A DNA stretch of 35,476 nt from Mojavia pulchra JT2-VF2 (GTDB taxonomy: Bacteria > Cyanobacteriota > Cyanobacteriia > Cyanobacteriales > Nostocaceae): positions 1 through 35,476 of the forward strand of contig JAHHHN010000048.1 in NCBI GenBank assembly GCA_019359325.1, given 5' to 3'. This document shows, in pieces, positions 15,610-22,985 of the stretch. Within the stretch, counting starts at the first letter, position 1; every line of letters begins with the position of its first letter. The position numbers and the translations under genes were made by a program. A model generated the notes under the pieces. That model was not told the origin of the DNA, did no database searches, and saw only the letters and a program-made list of their open reading frames with translations.

Positions 15610-16893
15610 ATGGTGGATATTGGAATTCCGGGACTGACGTTACCTTCCTGGAGTTTGCCGAAGGCATCTGACTTTCGCAAAAAAATAGTGGATCAGGTCA
15701 AAGCAATTTTTTCACCCGCAGTTAAAGCTGCCCTTGATGTTGATGTTGATATTGGCATCAAGGCTGAGATAGTAGCTTTAATCAACCAGATATTTGATAA
15801 ATTGAAGACTCTTCTTGGTGATGTAGCATTTGTAGCAAATGAACTACTCTCTAAAGTGGAGACTTTAGGAATCAGTCTCATTGACAAGATTTCTCTAGAG
15901 CTTTCTGGTTTGGTTGAGGAAGTACAGCGTGCAGTCAATAATATATTGATAGGAGTCAGAGACAACTTAATTAATCCGTTCTTTGAGAAAGTTGACGAAC
16001 TTAGAAGGAGATTAGTTGAGGATGTTCGTAGTCTTATAGATCAAATTTTTAGTGGCTTCAAAGATCTAGCAGACAGAATACTCAAAGAGGGAGATCGCAT
16101 TCTTACGGGAACAATCGGCGAATTCAAAGCAGAAGTGGAGAAAGTAGTCAAACTGATTCCCAACCCGTTAGATCCTTGCCGAATTAAATTTGATTTACAG
16201 TTCACTTTAGGCAAGGATTTAACGATCGGTGATCTGTACAATCTTTTTGAGTGTACGATGCTTAGACGATTAGAGCTAGATGACTCAGTTAGGGAAATCA
16301 AGACTATCTATGGAGATTTGCAGCACAGAGCTTGGCATTTGTCTTGTATTGCTAGAGGGTCAGTTCCAGGTGTGTCTGGTAGTTCTGGGTTACAAAGTAT
16401 AGCAATCAAAGATTGGATTAAGTACGGTCAACTTTTTCAACTGTGGAATCAATTTGAGGACGATATGACACCACTTACGGCACTCGAAACGCGCATTAAG
16501 CAGCTAGAGGATGAGATTGCCTCTTTCCGAGCTAAATCAGCCCAGCTAGATGATGTAGGCGCAGCAGTTCAAAGATCTCAACAAACTGCTGAAGCTGCTC
16601 AGAATGCAGCTAGCAATGCCCAGAATACTGCTAACGACGCAGTAAACAGAGCCAACAATGCTCAGAATACAGCTAACGATGCCGTAAATAGAGCCAACAA
16701 TGCTCAGAATACAGCCAATGGTGCTGTGGATTTAGCCAATCAAATCAATGGCAGAACTCAGAAGATTCGTTTTGATGGCAACAGTACAATAATTGATGCG
16801 GGAGGAAAGTTTTTAGCTATTCAATCTGATGGCAATGTAGTTGTGTATAGAGATGGTGGTGGGGCTGTTTGGGATACCGGCACTCATGGATAG
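15610..16893 (+). CDS. Helical-stalk protein with a partial B-lectin-like C-terminus
   Basis: A 427-aa protein I cannot assign to a named family. The N-terminal part (~1-200) is amphipathic helix (repeated VxxLIxxI patterns), with no signal peptide or membrane segment. A Cys-containing middle (~200-280: NPLDPCRIKF, LFECTML, HLSCIARG) follows. A coiled coil (~285-385) contains three 14-residue repeats (NAQNTANDAVNRAN), encoded by 42-bp DNA repeats at 16615-16740. The last ~40 residues (LAIQSDGNVVVY, then VWDTGT) match one subdomain of bulb-type mannose-binding lectins (QxDxNxVxY); the usual domain has three. It resembles a fibre or bacteriocin-like binding protein (inference). GGAG sits 8 nt before the ATG. 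A terminator follows. Confidence 0.7.
   Translation: MVDIGIPGLTLPSWSLPKASDFRKKIVDQVKAIFSPAVKAALDVDVDIGIKAEIVALINQIFDKLKTLLGDVAFVANELLSKVETLGISLIDKISLELSGLVEEVQRAVNNILIGVRDNLINPFFEKVDELRRRLVEDVRSLIDQIFSGFKDLADRILKEGDRILTGTIGEFKAEVEKVVKLIPNPLDPCRIKFDLQFTLGKDLTIGDLYNLFECTMLRRLELDDSVREIKTIYGDLQHRAWHLSCIARGSVPGVSGSSGLQSIAIKDWIKYGQLFQLWNQFEDDMTPLTALETRIKQLEDEIASFRAKSAQLDDVGAAVQRSQQTAEAAQNAASNAQNTANDAVNRANNAQNTANDAVNRANNAQNTANGAVDLANQINGRTQKIRFDGNSTIIDAGGKFLAIQSDGNVVVYRDGGGAVWDTGTHG
16615..16740. repeat. Three tandem 42-bp coding repeats
   Basis: Units at 16615-16656, 16657-16698 and 16699-16740 encode NAQNTANDAVNRAN and close variants. The first two differ mostly at synonymous positions, while the third has drifted (GAVDLAN). 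Confidence 0.85.
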
Positions 16894-16936
16894 CAATGGA
16901 TGGTCGTAGGGCGCTTGTGTAACAGCTATAACCGCG

Positions 16937-16964
16937 CGGCATAACTATGCCGTTAAATATTTTT
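16937..16964 (+). terminator. Rho-independent terminator after the lectin-tip gene
   Basis: CGGCAT (16937-16942), loop AACT, ATGCCG (16947-16952), then TTAAATATTTTTTC. It lies between convergent genes ending at 16893 and 16973 and may serve the rightward one. Confidence 0.6.
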
Positions 16965-16972
16965 TCACATCC

Positions 16973-17329
16973 TTAGTTTCTTCTCTCGCCAAGATAGCCT
17001 TGGCGGTAATCACTTTTCTTTAATCTGGAAGCTTGACGCGCAGACCACTGACGTATAGGAGTGACTTTCTCTACATGAAGTAGCTTCTGGCGATAAGTAT
17101 TATTATCTGTCAGTTGGGCGATCGCGCCAGCAATAAATCGAGCGTAGCATTCTGGTTGAGATGAGACTTGTTCTTCTGCAAACCGGATAACCAGCCAGTT
17201 TGTATCGACAAAACACTTGTTTCTATAGTCATCATCGCCGATACAGTGAGTAGGCTTCCCAGTTGCAAATGAGATAGGTTCATCAACCTTCAAGTCTATG
17301 TGTAAGCTAGTACAAAGGACGCGGATCAC
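16973..17329 (-). pseudogene. C-terminal part of a PD-(D/E)xK endonuclease-like protein
   Basis: An open frame of 118 aa that starts abruptly inside what looks like a nuclease core: LHIDLKVDEP, then NKCFVDTNWLVIRFAEEQVSSQPECYARFIA. The VDEP and VIRFAEEQV pattern is typical of the second half of small restriction-endonuclease-fold (VSR/DUF559-like) proteins. The N-terminal half is absent. Its GTG start overlaps the TGA of the upstream relaxase fragment (CTGTGA), so it could still be translated by coupling. It is most likely a truncated gene at a recombination junction, but a short functional product cannot be excluded. Confidence 0.45.
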
Positions 17330-17583
17330 AGGCTAAAACCACGGCTACGCTCTTGCTGTTTGCGTTGCTGTTCCGCCTCATAAAAAAGAACTCTTAATTC
17401 CTGATTCCAATCAGGATAAGTCGGTTTAAATCTTTGAGCATTCGGCAACAATTCTAATACTGCATTAGCAGTTTTCTCCCCCTGCTCATCGTTATTGAAT
17501 GCCAGAACTACCCTATAGCAATTTTTGAGAAATTCTAGGGGTAAATTGTTCGGGTCATCAGCTACGATAAACATTGTTCTCAT
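17326..17583 (-). pseudogene. Fragment of a second relaxase gene (Toprim-like tail)
   Basis: An 85-aa frame that aligns from its first residues (RTMFIVADDPNNLPLEFL) to its end (RGFSL) with the last ~85 residues of the intact relaxase just upstream. I estimate about 60% identity, with shared LAFNNDxQG, TAxAVLELLP and PDWxQEL blocks. The copy is diverged, so it is the tail of a related relaxase brought together by recombination, not a fresh tandem duplication. It is separated from the intact gene by a ~200-bp palindromic insert. It lacks the nickase domain. Confidence 0.75.
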
Positions 17584-17636
17584 TGATGGGTAAGCTCCAG
17601 TTCTGGCTTAGGCATCCACTTATTTCCAAGATTGAA

Positions 17637-17765
17637 GAACTCGTTGCGAATCATGCGACGAAGTGGAGTCTTCGGGGCGGGCTTGCCTTCGATAGTCGGC
17701 CCCAAGAAAGAGCCGTCTTGCCCGTCCCGAAGACCGCATGAGTCGAGCGAAGCGGCAACGAGTTC
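17637..17765. repeat. 129-bp imperfect palindromic insert between relaxase gene and fragment
   Basis: GAACTCGTTGC (17637-17647) pairs with GCAACGAGTTC (17755-17765). Inside, CATGCG pairs with CGCATG, and AGTCTTCGGGGCGGGC pairs with GCCCGTCCCGAAGAC apart from one difference; the arms differ by indels. The unit fills the ~195 bp between the relaxase stop (17781) and the duplicated tail (17583). A 65-aa frame runs through it leftward (GNKWMPKPELELTHQ at its end) and could be a gene remnant, but I would not call it. It may be a small palindromic mobile unit. Confidence 0.6.
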
Positions 17766-17780
17766 GTCGGCACACACCAG

Positions 17781-19415
17781 CTACAGGCTGAAACCACGAT
17801 CTCGCTGTCTCTGCTTTTCCTGCTCCTCCCTGTAATGAGCTTTTAATTCCTGACTCCAATCAGGATTAACCGTTTTCAGCCTTTTACTTTGGGGCAACAA
17901 CTCTAATACGGCATCAGCCGTTTGATTTCCCTGGTCATCATTATTAAATGCCAGGATTACTTGATTGGTATTTCTAAGAAATTCCAGTGGTAAATTATTG
18001 GGGTCATCAGCCACCATAAACATGGTTCTCTTTTCTGGTAGTCCTTGGGATGCCAACATAACGTATACTGCTGCCGACATCGCATCGATTGGGGTAGAAC
18101 ACAGGAGGACATTTTTAGTTTCTTGTTGGGGGTTTTTGGCCAACTGTATATAAAACCAACCGGACGTTACAGAAGCATTTTGGTTGTACTCAATAGTGCG
18201 ATGATCATGCTCCGGGTTTGGCCAAATTAATGCACCAGTTTTCTCACCATTTAAATCACGCTTGATAAACAAAATCTGACGCTGCTCTGAGACATAAGCC
18301 AACTTAGTTAGGCGCAATCTTTCTACAAGAAAATCAGGTAGAAAACGTTTTTCGCTCAGGTAATTGTACAATACCTGACAAAGAGATTCATCCTCTGCTG
18401 GTGGCGCAAATATCGGGGCTGGGGAAGCTGGGGGGGCTGGGGAGGCTGGGGAGGAAGCAGAGTAATTGAGAGATAATTCTTTCTCCCCCTGCTGCACCTC
18501 TTCCCCTGCTCCCCCTGCTTTCTTTTGTTTCCGTTTAAGCTCAAGAAATTGCTTTTCTAACTGCTCAATTGGCAGTGGTTTATCAGGAATCAGCAGAATT
18601 AGATTAATGCGCTCATCATCACGTTCTGGCTGGTAGTCAACACCGCGATGTTTTTGCAAACCAGGGAAAGTATAAGCCGCACCTAACTGTGTACCACTAA
18701 AAGCAATTCCATCTTTCTCATAAGAGATACCTTTTGACTTCCCATTCCTGGTAAATCCTGTCCTTACACTAATACCAGCTTGCTGCAACCGCGTTATAAA
18801 TTCGGGCATCTGGGGATGATCAACAGATGCGTTGTCAATTGTCTGCTGAACTAGCTCCTTAATGCTCTTGTCTGGTGGCTCATCGCGCCTACCAATTTCA
18901 TATTCTTCTTGCTCTCGCTTAATGCGCCTGAATTGTCCTGTGCTTTGGGTGCGATTCAGTTTTTCTCTGCTGCCTTGAACTTGAACTAAATCATAATCCT
19001 GCTCAATCTGCCGCAGCACTTTCTCAGAGCGCACATAATCCCAGGAATCATCTACCAGTAACCCTGTGTCCATTCTGATTCGGCTGGCGGCAATGTGGAC
19101 ATGATCATCGTCGGTGTTTTTATGGCGGAAGATAGCAAATTGATTGGCATCAAAACCCATTTCTTTCATGTAGCGATTGCCAATTTCACACCATTTATCT
19201 TCAGAAATTACATCACCCTTAGCAGATGATAACGAAACATGGTAAACCACACGTTCGGCATCTGGATTTAGTTGTCGAGACAGTCGAAACTCACTAGCTA
19301 ATTCTCTGGGATTTCGACCGCTCATGTTACCGCCAATTAGTTTGGCATTTTCGCTGTTGTGCAAATAATCTAACAGCTTGCGAAAACCTCTACCCTTCGT
19401 CTGCTTGCCAATCAT
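17781..19415 (-). CDS. MobP-like relaxase with Toprim-like C-terminus
   Basis: A 544-aa relaxase (Relaxase/mobilization nuclease family) that nicks oriT for transfer. The N-terminus MIGKQTKGRGFRKLLDYL carries the candidate catalytic Tyr of motif I. VVYHVSLSSAKGD, RYMKEMGF and RHKNTDDDHVHIAASRI supply the metal-binding His cluster (motif III). A Pro/Ala-rich linker (~320-350, PASPAPPASPAP) leads to a C-terminal Toprim-like domain (VLLCSTPIDAMSA, MFMVADDPNN, VILAFNNDDQG). ATG at 19415 is chosen over TTG at 19472 because family homology starts at MIGKQ and GAGGAAG lies upstream. It overlaps the MobC-like gene by 26 bp. The element appears mobilizable, with no mating-pair genes in view. Confidence 0.9.
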   Translation of the reverse strand: MIGKQTKGRGFRKLLDYLHNSENAKLIGGNMSGRNPRELASEFRLSRQLNPDAERVVYHVSLSSAKGDVISEDKWCEIGNRYMKEMGFDANQFAIFRHKNTDDDHVHIAASRIRMDTGLLVDDSWDYVRSEKVLRQIEQDYDLVQVQGSREKLNRTQSTGQFRRIKREQEEYEIGRRDEPPDKSIKELVQQTIDNASVDHPQMPEFITRLQQAGISVRTGFTRNGKSKGISYEKDGIAFSGTQLGAAYTFPGLQKHRGVDYQPERDDERINLILLIPDKPLPIEQLEKQFLELKRKQKKAGGAGEEVQQGEKELSLNYSASSPASPAPPASPAPIFAPPAEDESLCQVLYNYLSEKRFLPDFLVERLRLTKLAYVSEQRQILFIKRDLNGEKTGALIWPNPEHDHRTIEYNQNASVTSGWFYIQLAKNPQQETKNVLLCSTPIDAMSAAVYVMLASQGLPEKRTMFMVADDPNNLPLEFLRNTNQVILAFNNDDQGNQTADAVLELLPQSKRLKTVNPDWSQELKAHYREEQEKQRQRDRGFSL

Positions 19416-19806
19416 CTTCGTTATCTTCCTCCTCTTCCTCCCAGTCGTTATCTTCTGTCTCAACTTGTGCAATGTCTCGTCTGCACTGATGCAACACTTC
19501 TAAAAGTTCTTCTAACAGTTCTGGGTTGGCTGGTGGGGTACGCCCCATTTTTATTGCTGTGTTTGTGGCTTTGACAAGCTGATTTAAATTGTTACCGATT
19601 TGTCCTAATTCCCAATATGCTTTTAGGCTAATTTTACTTAGTCGTTTAGGCAGTGGTCGCAACAATCCATTACGCCTCATCAGTTCACTCGCTGACATTC
19701 CCGCATCTGCTGACTTCAACCGCAGCAAGTCCAACTCAATCTCACTCAATCTCAGCGAGAAGAGGTGCTTCCTGACGAGTCTTTTTGACTGCTTACGATT
19801 GACCAT
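19390..19806 (-). CDS. mobC: MobC-like relaxosome accessory protein
   Basis: A 138-aa protein. The basic N-terminus (MVNRKQSKRLVRKHLFSLRLSEIE) and GMSASELMRRNGL suggest a ribbon-helix-helix DNA-binding fold. The central ELGQIGNNLNQLVKATNTA block is the MobC family signature. The C-terminus is very acidic (EEEEEDNEDD). MobC proteins bind near oriT and help the relaxase open and nick it. ATG at 19806 is preferred to GTG at 19824; neither has a clear Shine-Dalgarno. It is first in a leftward operon with the relaxase, which it overlaps. Its upstream region is the likely oriT. Confidence 0.88.
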   Translation of the reverse strand: MVNRKQSKRLVRKHLFSLRLSEIELDLLRLKSADAGMSASELMRRNGLLRPLPKRLSKISLKAYWELGQIGNNLNQLVKATNTAIKMGRTPPANPELLEELLEVLHQCRRDIAQVETEDNDWEEEEEDNEDDWQADEG

Positions 19807-19844
19807 AACCAAGGACTTGAACACAAATCAACGCGGGGTTTTTT

Positions 19845-19862
19845 AAGGGGGTGCGCCCCCTT
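19845..19862. repeat. G/C hairpin upstream of mobC
   Basis: AAGGGGG-TGCG-CCCCCTT forms a 7-bp stem with a 4-nt loop, 39 bp upstream of the MobC-like start. There is no T-run on the 3' side. It could be part of oriT or a transcription barrier between the divergent mobilization operons. Confidence 0.5.
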
Positions 19863-19968
19863 GAACAAGCCGCCGTCCGAGCGCAGCGAGGCAAAGCGTT
19901 AGCTTTGAGGCATGGCTTGCTTTTAGCCCATTTTCGGGGGAGGCGACAAAACGGGCGGGGGCAGGGGA

Positions 19969-20218
19969 CGGCGTAGCCGTGCTGCTGTCAATCCTACAAT
20001 GGTAAGAGGGATATATCAACGGCGTAGCCGGAATTTGAGAAAATCAAGCAGGAGGTAGATTCTGGTTCGGCGTAGCCGCTATATGAAAATCCTAGATTCA
20101 GTTCCTGCTGTAATAGTTAGAGTTTCTGGTGTTAGATTGAATAAAAATATCAGCGAAGCTGCCACATAAAAAATAGTTCAGCGAAGCTGTAAAACGAAAA
20201 GATAATTCGGCGTAGCCG
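19969..20218 (+). repeat. Six 11-bp mini-hairpin repeats CRGCGWAGCYG
   Basis: CGGCGTAGCCG occurs at 19969-19979, 20020-20030, 20068-20078 and 20208-20218. CAGCGAAGCTG occurs at 20151-20161 and 20179-20189. The stem change G to A is matched by C to T on the other side, so the hairpin rather than the sequence is conserved. The cores GCGAAGC and GCGTAGC are GNA-loop types, and d(GCGAAGC) is known as an extraordinarily stable DNA mini-hairpin. GGCGTAGCC-like units are common between Nostoc genes, so this may be a generic repeat family. Confidence 0.85.
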
Positions 20219-20314
20219 CAATAGTCAATTTTTTTTAGCATTTTGAAAACAAGTTAATACAGATTTTTTCAAATAGTCGATAATTATGAGTTAATTACTA
20301 TTCATGAGATAACA

Positions 20315-20818
20315 ATGGCTGAACATCAGAATTCAGAAGTGATTACGAAAGAGAAGATTGATAAAGCCATCAATCTTCTCAAGTCACAGAAGCCGAAAGA
20401 GCGAGAAGATGTATCGGACAGAGACGCAGTTCGGAAAATGAGACGGTACATTGAGAAGCTGACTTCTGATAAGTACGGCTACACTTACGATGAAGTCTCA
20501 GAAATGCTGAAGGGTTTGGGGATTAACTTGGCTGGCAGCAGAATTAAATATTTAATCGGTGAGTTGAAGAAAAGCAGCCGTCGCCGTCATCAGGCATCTG
20601 ATAACGGCGGCAGTAGTACATCAGAGAATTCTGCTACTGAAACTCAGCAAGAAATTACAGCCAGCAGCGAAGCTGAAGAAGCACCTGTAAAGAGTACGAG
20701 GGACAAGAGTAAAAAACAACAGCCAGGAGCGCAGGAGCAGAAGGAAGAATCAAAACCAAGCAGCGAAACAACAAGGGCAGACTTTGTACCTCAACTTTAC
20801 AAAAGGGAAGATTTATAA
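20315..20818 (+). CDS. Putative oriT-accessory DNA-binding protein
   Basis: A 167-aa protein. The N-terminal half is charged and helical (TKEKIDKAINLLKS, DAVRKMRRYIEKL), then a helix-turn-helix-like unit (GYTYDEVSEMLKGLGINLAGSRIKYLIGEL). This resembles the small TraK/MobC-type accessory proteins in which an HTH follows a helical bundle. The second half (~95-160) is a disordered Ser/Glu/Lys-rich tail ending in PQLYKREDL. It is first in a rightward two-gene unit with a ParA-like ATPase, divergent from mobC-relaxase, and the mini-hairpin array lies upstream. That arrangement recalls traKL or stbAB beside oriT in other plasmids (analogy, not homology I can show). Confidence 0.5.
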   Translation: MAEHQNSEVITKEKIDKAINLLKSQKPKEREDVSDRDAVRKMRRYIEKLTSDKYGYTYDEVSEMLKGLGINLAGSRIKYLIGELKKSSRRRHQASDNGGSSTSENSATETQQEITASSEAEEAPVKSTRDKSKKQQPGAQEQKEESKPSSETTRADFVPQLYKREDL

Positions 20819-20830
20819 GCTGGTTGCAGT

Positions 20831-21505
20831 ATGAGTAAAACTACTCCTCACGGAAAAAAAACAGCAGTTAATAAAACAATAGTGGTGTGTACCAGTGAAA
20901 AGGGAGGTACAGGTAAAAGTATTGTGGCTAGGTTCCTCTTAGATATGTACTTGGCCAACGATATTAACGTTGTAGCTTATGACTGTGACTCTAATAATCC
21001 GCAACTGTGGAGACACTATAACTCATCAGTCCCAGGAGGAGTAAGAACAATCAAATTCAATCAATGGGGATTCAGCGAGATTTTAAAAAATGATTTATCG
21101 TCATTAAATCCTGTTGTAGCTTTAGTGGATCTGCCCTCTGGAGTAGGGGAATATTTTCAGGATTTTGTTCAAGAGATAGAATCAGCCTCCTTGGGCTACC
21201 GAATAACTATGGTATCGGTACTAGGTAGGAGTAAAGACAGCATTATTCAACTCAAAAGGTTAATAGAAACTTGCGGTAATCAGGTTGATTATGTAGTGGT
21301 AAAAAATTTGTACTGGGGTGAAGACGACGAAGAGAGAAGATTCATCTATTACGACCAATCTAAAACCAGAAAAACTGTATTGGAGTTAGGAGCAATCGAA
21401 CTAAAGTTTATGCGTCTGGTTGATTGGGTCTACGAAGACATAGACACGCTTGATTTAACTTTTACAGCTGCCGTAACCCATGAAGAATCAACTCTCAGCA
21501 CATAA
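20831..21505 (+). CDS. ParA-like ATPase of the mobilization region (StbB/TraL/VirC1-like)
   Basis: A 224-aa MinD/ParA-superfamily ATPase with a full deviant Walker A, TSEKGGTGKS (~21-30), switch region AYDCDSNNPQLW, and a Walker B-like VVALVDLPSGVGEYF. It differs clearly from the parA at 14 kb and has no ParB partner. ATPases of this size next to oriT accessory genes (StbB, TraL, VirC1) guide plasmid DNA to the cell pole or transfer channel; that role is inferred from position. It starts 12 bp after the preceding gene, so they are probably co-transcribed. No strong Shine-Dalgarno is seen. Confidence 0.75.
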   Translation: MSKTTPHGKKTAVNKTIVVCTSEKGGTGKSIVARFLLDMYLANDINVVAYDCDSNNPQLWRHYNSSVPGGVRTIKFNQWGFSEILKNDLSSLNPVVALVDLPSGVGEYFQDFVQEIESASLGYRITMVSVLGRSKDSIIQLKRLIETCGNQVDYVVVKNLYWGEDDEERRFIYYDQSKTRKTVLELGAIELKFMRLVDWVYEDIDTLDLTFTAAVTHEESTLST

Positions 21506-21698
21506 TCTAGGTTATCTCTATGGATACCAAAACAAGAGTCAGAGTTGATTAAGGGTGGACATTTTTTGAGACTGTCAGACGCAAAACCCAGAGATAGAGA
21601 CATTTTAAGGAAAAACACGGTTTGAAAATTCTAGATACCAGTAGGATAATCGTGACCGTCTCCGAATTAAACTTTATAAAAAACTTAGCTAATATTTG

Positions 21699-22193
21699 AT
21701 GAAATCAATGACACTCAATGATTTTGCTGACTTGGGTACGGTTATTGGTATTTTTTTTGTTGCAGCAGGGTTAATGCTATCCATTCAGCAATTCAAATTC
21801 AGCCGAACTATGGATTATATGGAACACCTAAGTGATCCATCCATAATAGAAACTAGAGCCATAGTAGATGAGTGGTTAGCATCATCAAATGACGACAATG
21901 AACGTATAGAAGCTCTTAACAAAGATCACAAACTACACATTCATGTGAGGGCATTTTTGAGCTTCTGCAATCAAATTGCGATTGCATATCGTTTTGGAGC
22001 AATTCACAAGGCAATGGCATTTGATATCTGGTTTCCATTCGTTCCCTACTACTGGGAGAAACTTGAGTTTTACATTTTATGGCGACGAAGCCAAGGGTAC
22101 AAAGTAGGCGAGAACTTTGAGAGATTTACCAAGGATATACAAACTTTTCAAGCCAAACAAGGTAAAGCGATATATCGAGGGAAAAGGCACTAA
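21699..22193 (+). CDS. DUF4760-like membrane protein
   Basis: A 164-aa protein with one N-terminal transmembrane helix (~8-28, LGTVIGIFFVAAGLMLSIQQF), then a cytoplasmic helical domain: MDYMEHLSDPSIIETRAIVDEW, a middle HIHVRAFLSFCNQIAIAYRFG, and FPFVPYYWEKLEFYILWRRSQGY. The pattern fits the DUF4760 family of small membrane proteins of unknown function. ATG at 21699 is chosen over the preceding TTG. It is immediately followed by a broken group II intron, whose left edge lies a few bases after its stop, so the intron or a deletion removed whatever lay downstream. Confidence 0.6.
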   Translation: MKSMTLNDFADLGTVIGIFFVAAGLMLSIQQFKFSRTMDYMEHLSDPSIIETRAIVDEWLASSNDDNERIEALNKDHKLHIHVRAFLSFCNQIAIAYRFGAIHKAMAFDIWFPFVPYYWEKLEFYILWRRSQGYKVGENFERFTKDIQTFQAKQGKAIYRGKRH

Positions 22194-22204
22194 TTTTTCA
22201 TTTT

Positions 22205-22890
22205 GAGGTCTCGAAATTAAAGAATTTTTGCGCCTACGCGGACTAAATATCAAGGCTGCCAAGACGCGGTTCGTAAAAGCGACAGATGGCTTTGACTTTC
22301 TGGGCTGGAATTTTCGAGTCCAAAGAAATGGGAAATTCAAATCCACTCCCTCAGAGGAGAACTATTTGGCTTTCCGTAAGAAGGTTAAATCCATCGTCAA
22401 CAACTCGAATTATGGTGCTGAATTTAAGGCTTTTAAGCTTGCCCCTATTATCAGAGGATGGAGAAACTATCACCGATACTGCAAAATGTCAGGTTCGCGG
22501 TTTTCTCTATGGTACTTAAACCACCGTGCGTGGCAAGTATTCAATAAACAGAGTCACCTGAACCGACACCAAACCGATGCTCTCATTAAGAAGGCATTCC
22601 CAGCAGTTCCTTACTCCGAAAGTAAACACGTTATGGTATCCGGGGATGCTTCCCCTTTCAACGGTGACTTAGTTTACTGGAGCAAACGTGAATCCAACCA
22701 CTACGATGGGCCAACAGCTAAAGTTTTAAGGAAGCAAAATCATACCTGTGGATACTGTGGGCTAAAACTCACTCCGGGAGAAGAAGTCAATCTTCACCAC
22801 CTGGATGGCAATCATCAAAACTGGAAACCTAAAAACCTTCTAGTTGTACATAAATCATGCCATCAATACATCCACATGAGCAAAGGGTAG
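22205..22890 (+). pseudogene. Group II intron reverse transcriptase/maturase, C-terminal fragment
   Basis: Homology begins without a start codon just after an in-frame TGA at 22204 (GLEIKEFLRLRGLNIKAAKT). It runs through the last RT block (GFDFLGWNF), the maturase X domain (SNYGAEFKAFKLAPIIRGWRNYHR) and an HNH endonuclease domain. In the HNH domain, CGYCGLKL, NLHHLDGNHQN and CHQYIH give the metal and active-site residues. The catalytic RT core (YxDD) is absent, so it cannot reverse transcribe. The remaining frame is open to its natural stop, so the truncation may be recent. TTG at 22228 is the first possible start. Confidence 0.9.
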
Positions 22891-22905
22891 ACCCAAGATT
22901 GTCGG

Positions 22906-22939
22906 GAGCCGGATGCAGCGAAAGCCGCACGTCCGGATC
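22906..22939 (+). ncRNA. Group II intron domain V
   Basis: A 34-nt hairpin starting GAGCCGGATGC, with a GAAA tetraloop (22920-22923) and a 3' arm CGTCCGGATC. The AGC catalytic triad is at its 5' side. Both arms pair well with the expected two-nucleotide bulge region, so the domain itself looks intact. Confidence 0.88.
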
Positions 22940-22985
22940 TAAACGAGAGGGGCGGGAGATAATACTCCCCCTCGACTCAACTAAT

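Larger units (their letters stand above)
19807..20314. other. Candidate oriT / divergent control region of the mobilization genes
   Basis: 508 bp without a gene, between the leftward mobC-relaxase genes and the rightward DNA-binding/ParA-like pair. It holds the G/C hairpin at 19845-19862, a GC-rich stretch with CCGAGCGCAGCGAGGC (~19870-19960), and six copies of an 11-bp mini-hairpin from 19969 to 20218, followed by AT-rich DNA. oriT regions normally lie beside mobC and contain inverted repeats, so this is the best position for it. I cannot place the nick site. Confidence 0.5.
22200..22985 (+). mobile_element. 5'-truncated group II intron
   Basis: This is the 3' portion of a bacterial group II intron. 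It contains the end of the reverse-transcriptase ORF (pseudogene 22205-22890), a 34-nt domain V at 22906-22939 (GAGCCGGATGC, GAAA tetraloop, CGTCCGGATC) and a domain VI hairpin with GAGGGGCGGGAG pairing with CTCCCCCTC at about 22945-22973. The 3' splice junction should fall near 22975-22985. Domains I-III and most of the reverse transcriptase are missing. A domain I-like stretch on the same strand at 15.4 kb could be from a related copy. Confidence 0.88.

Noticed and set aside
17637-17765. Integron attC site
   Set aside because: The ends do not match the RYYYAAC/GTTRRRY core sites and no integron integrase or cassette layout is present.
17580-17777. 65-aa leftward frame between the relaxase gene and its duplicated tail
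   Set aside because: It runs through a palindromic insert and shows no recognizable domain. Its end might be a gene remnant but this is too weak to annotate.
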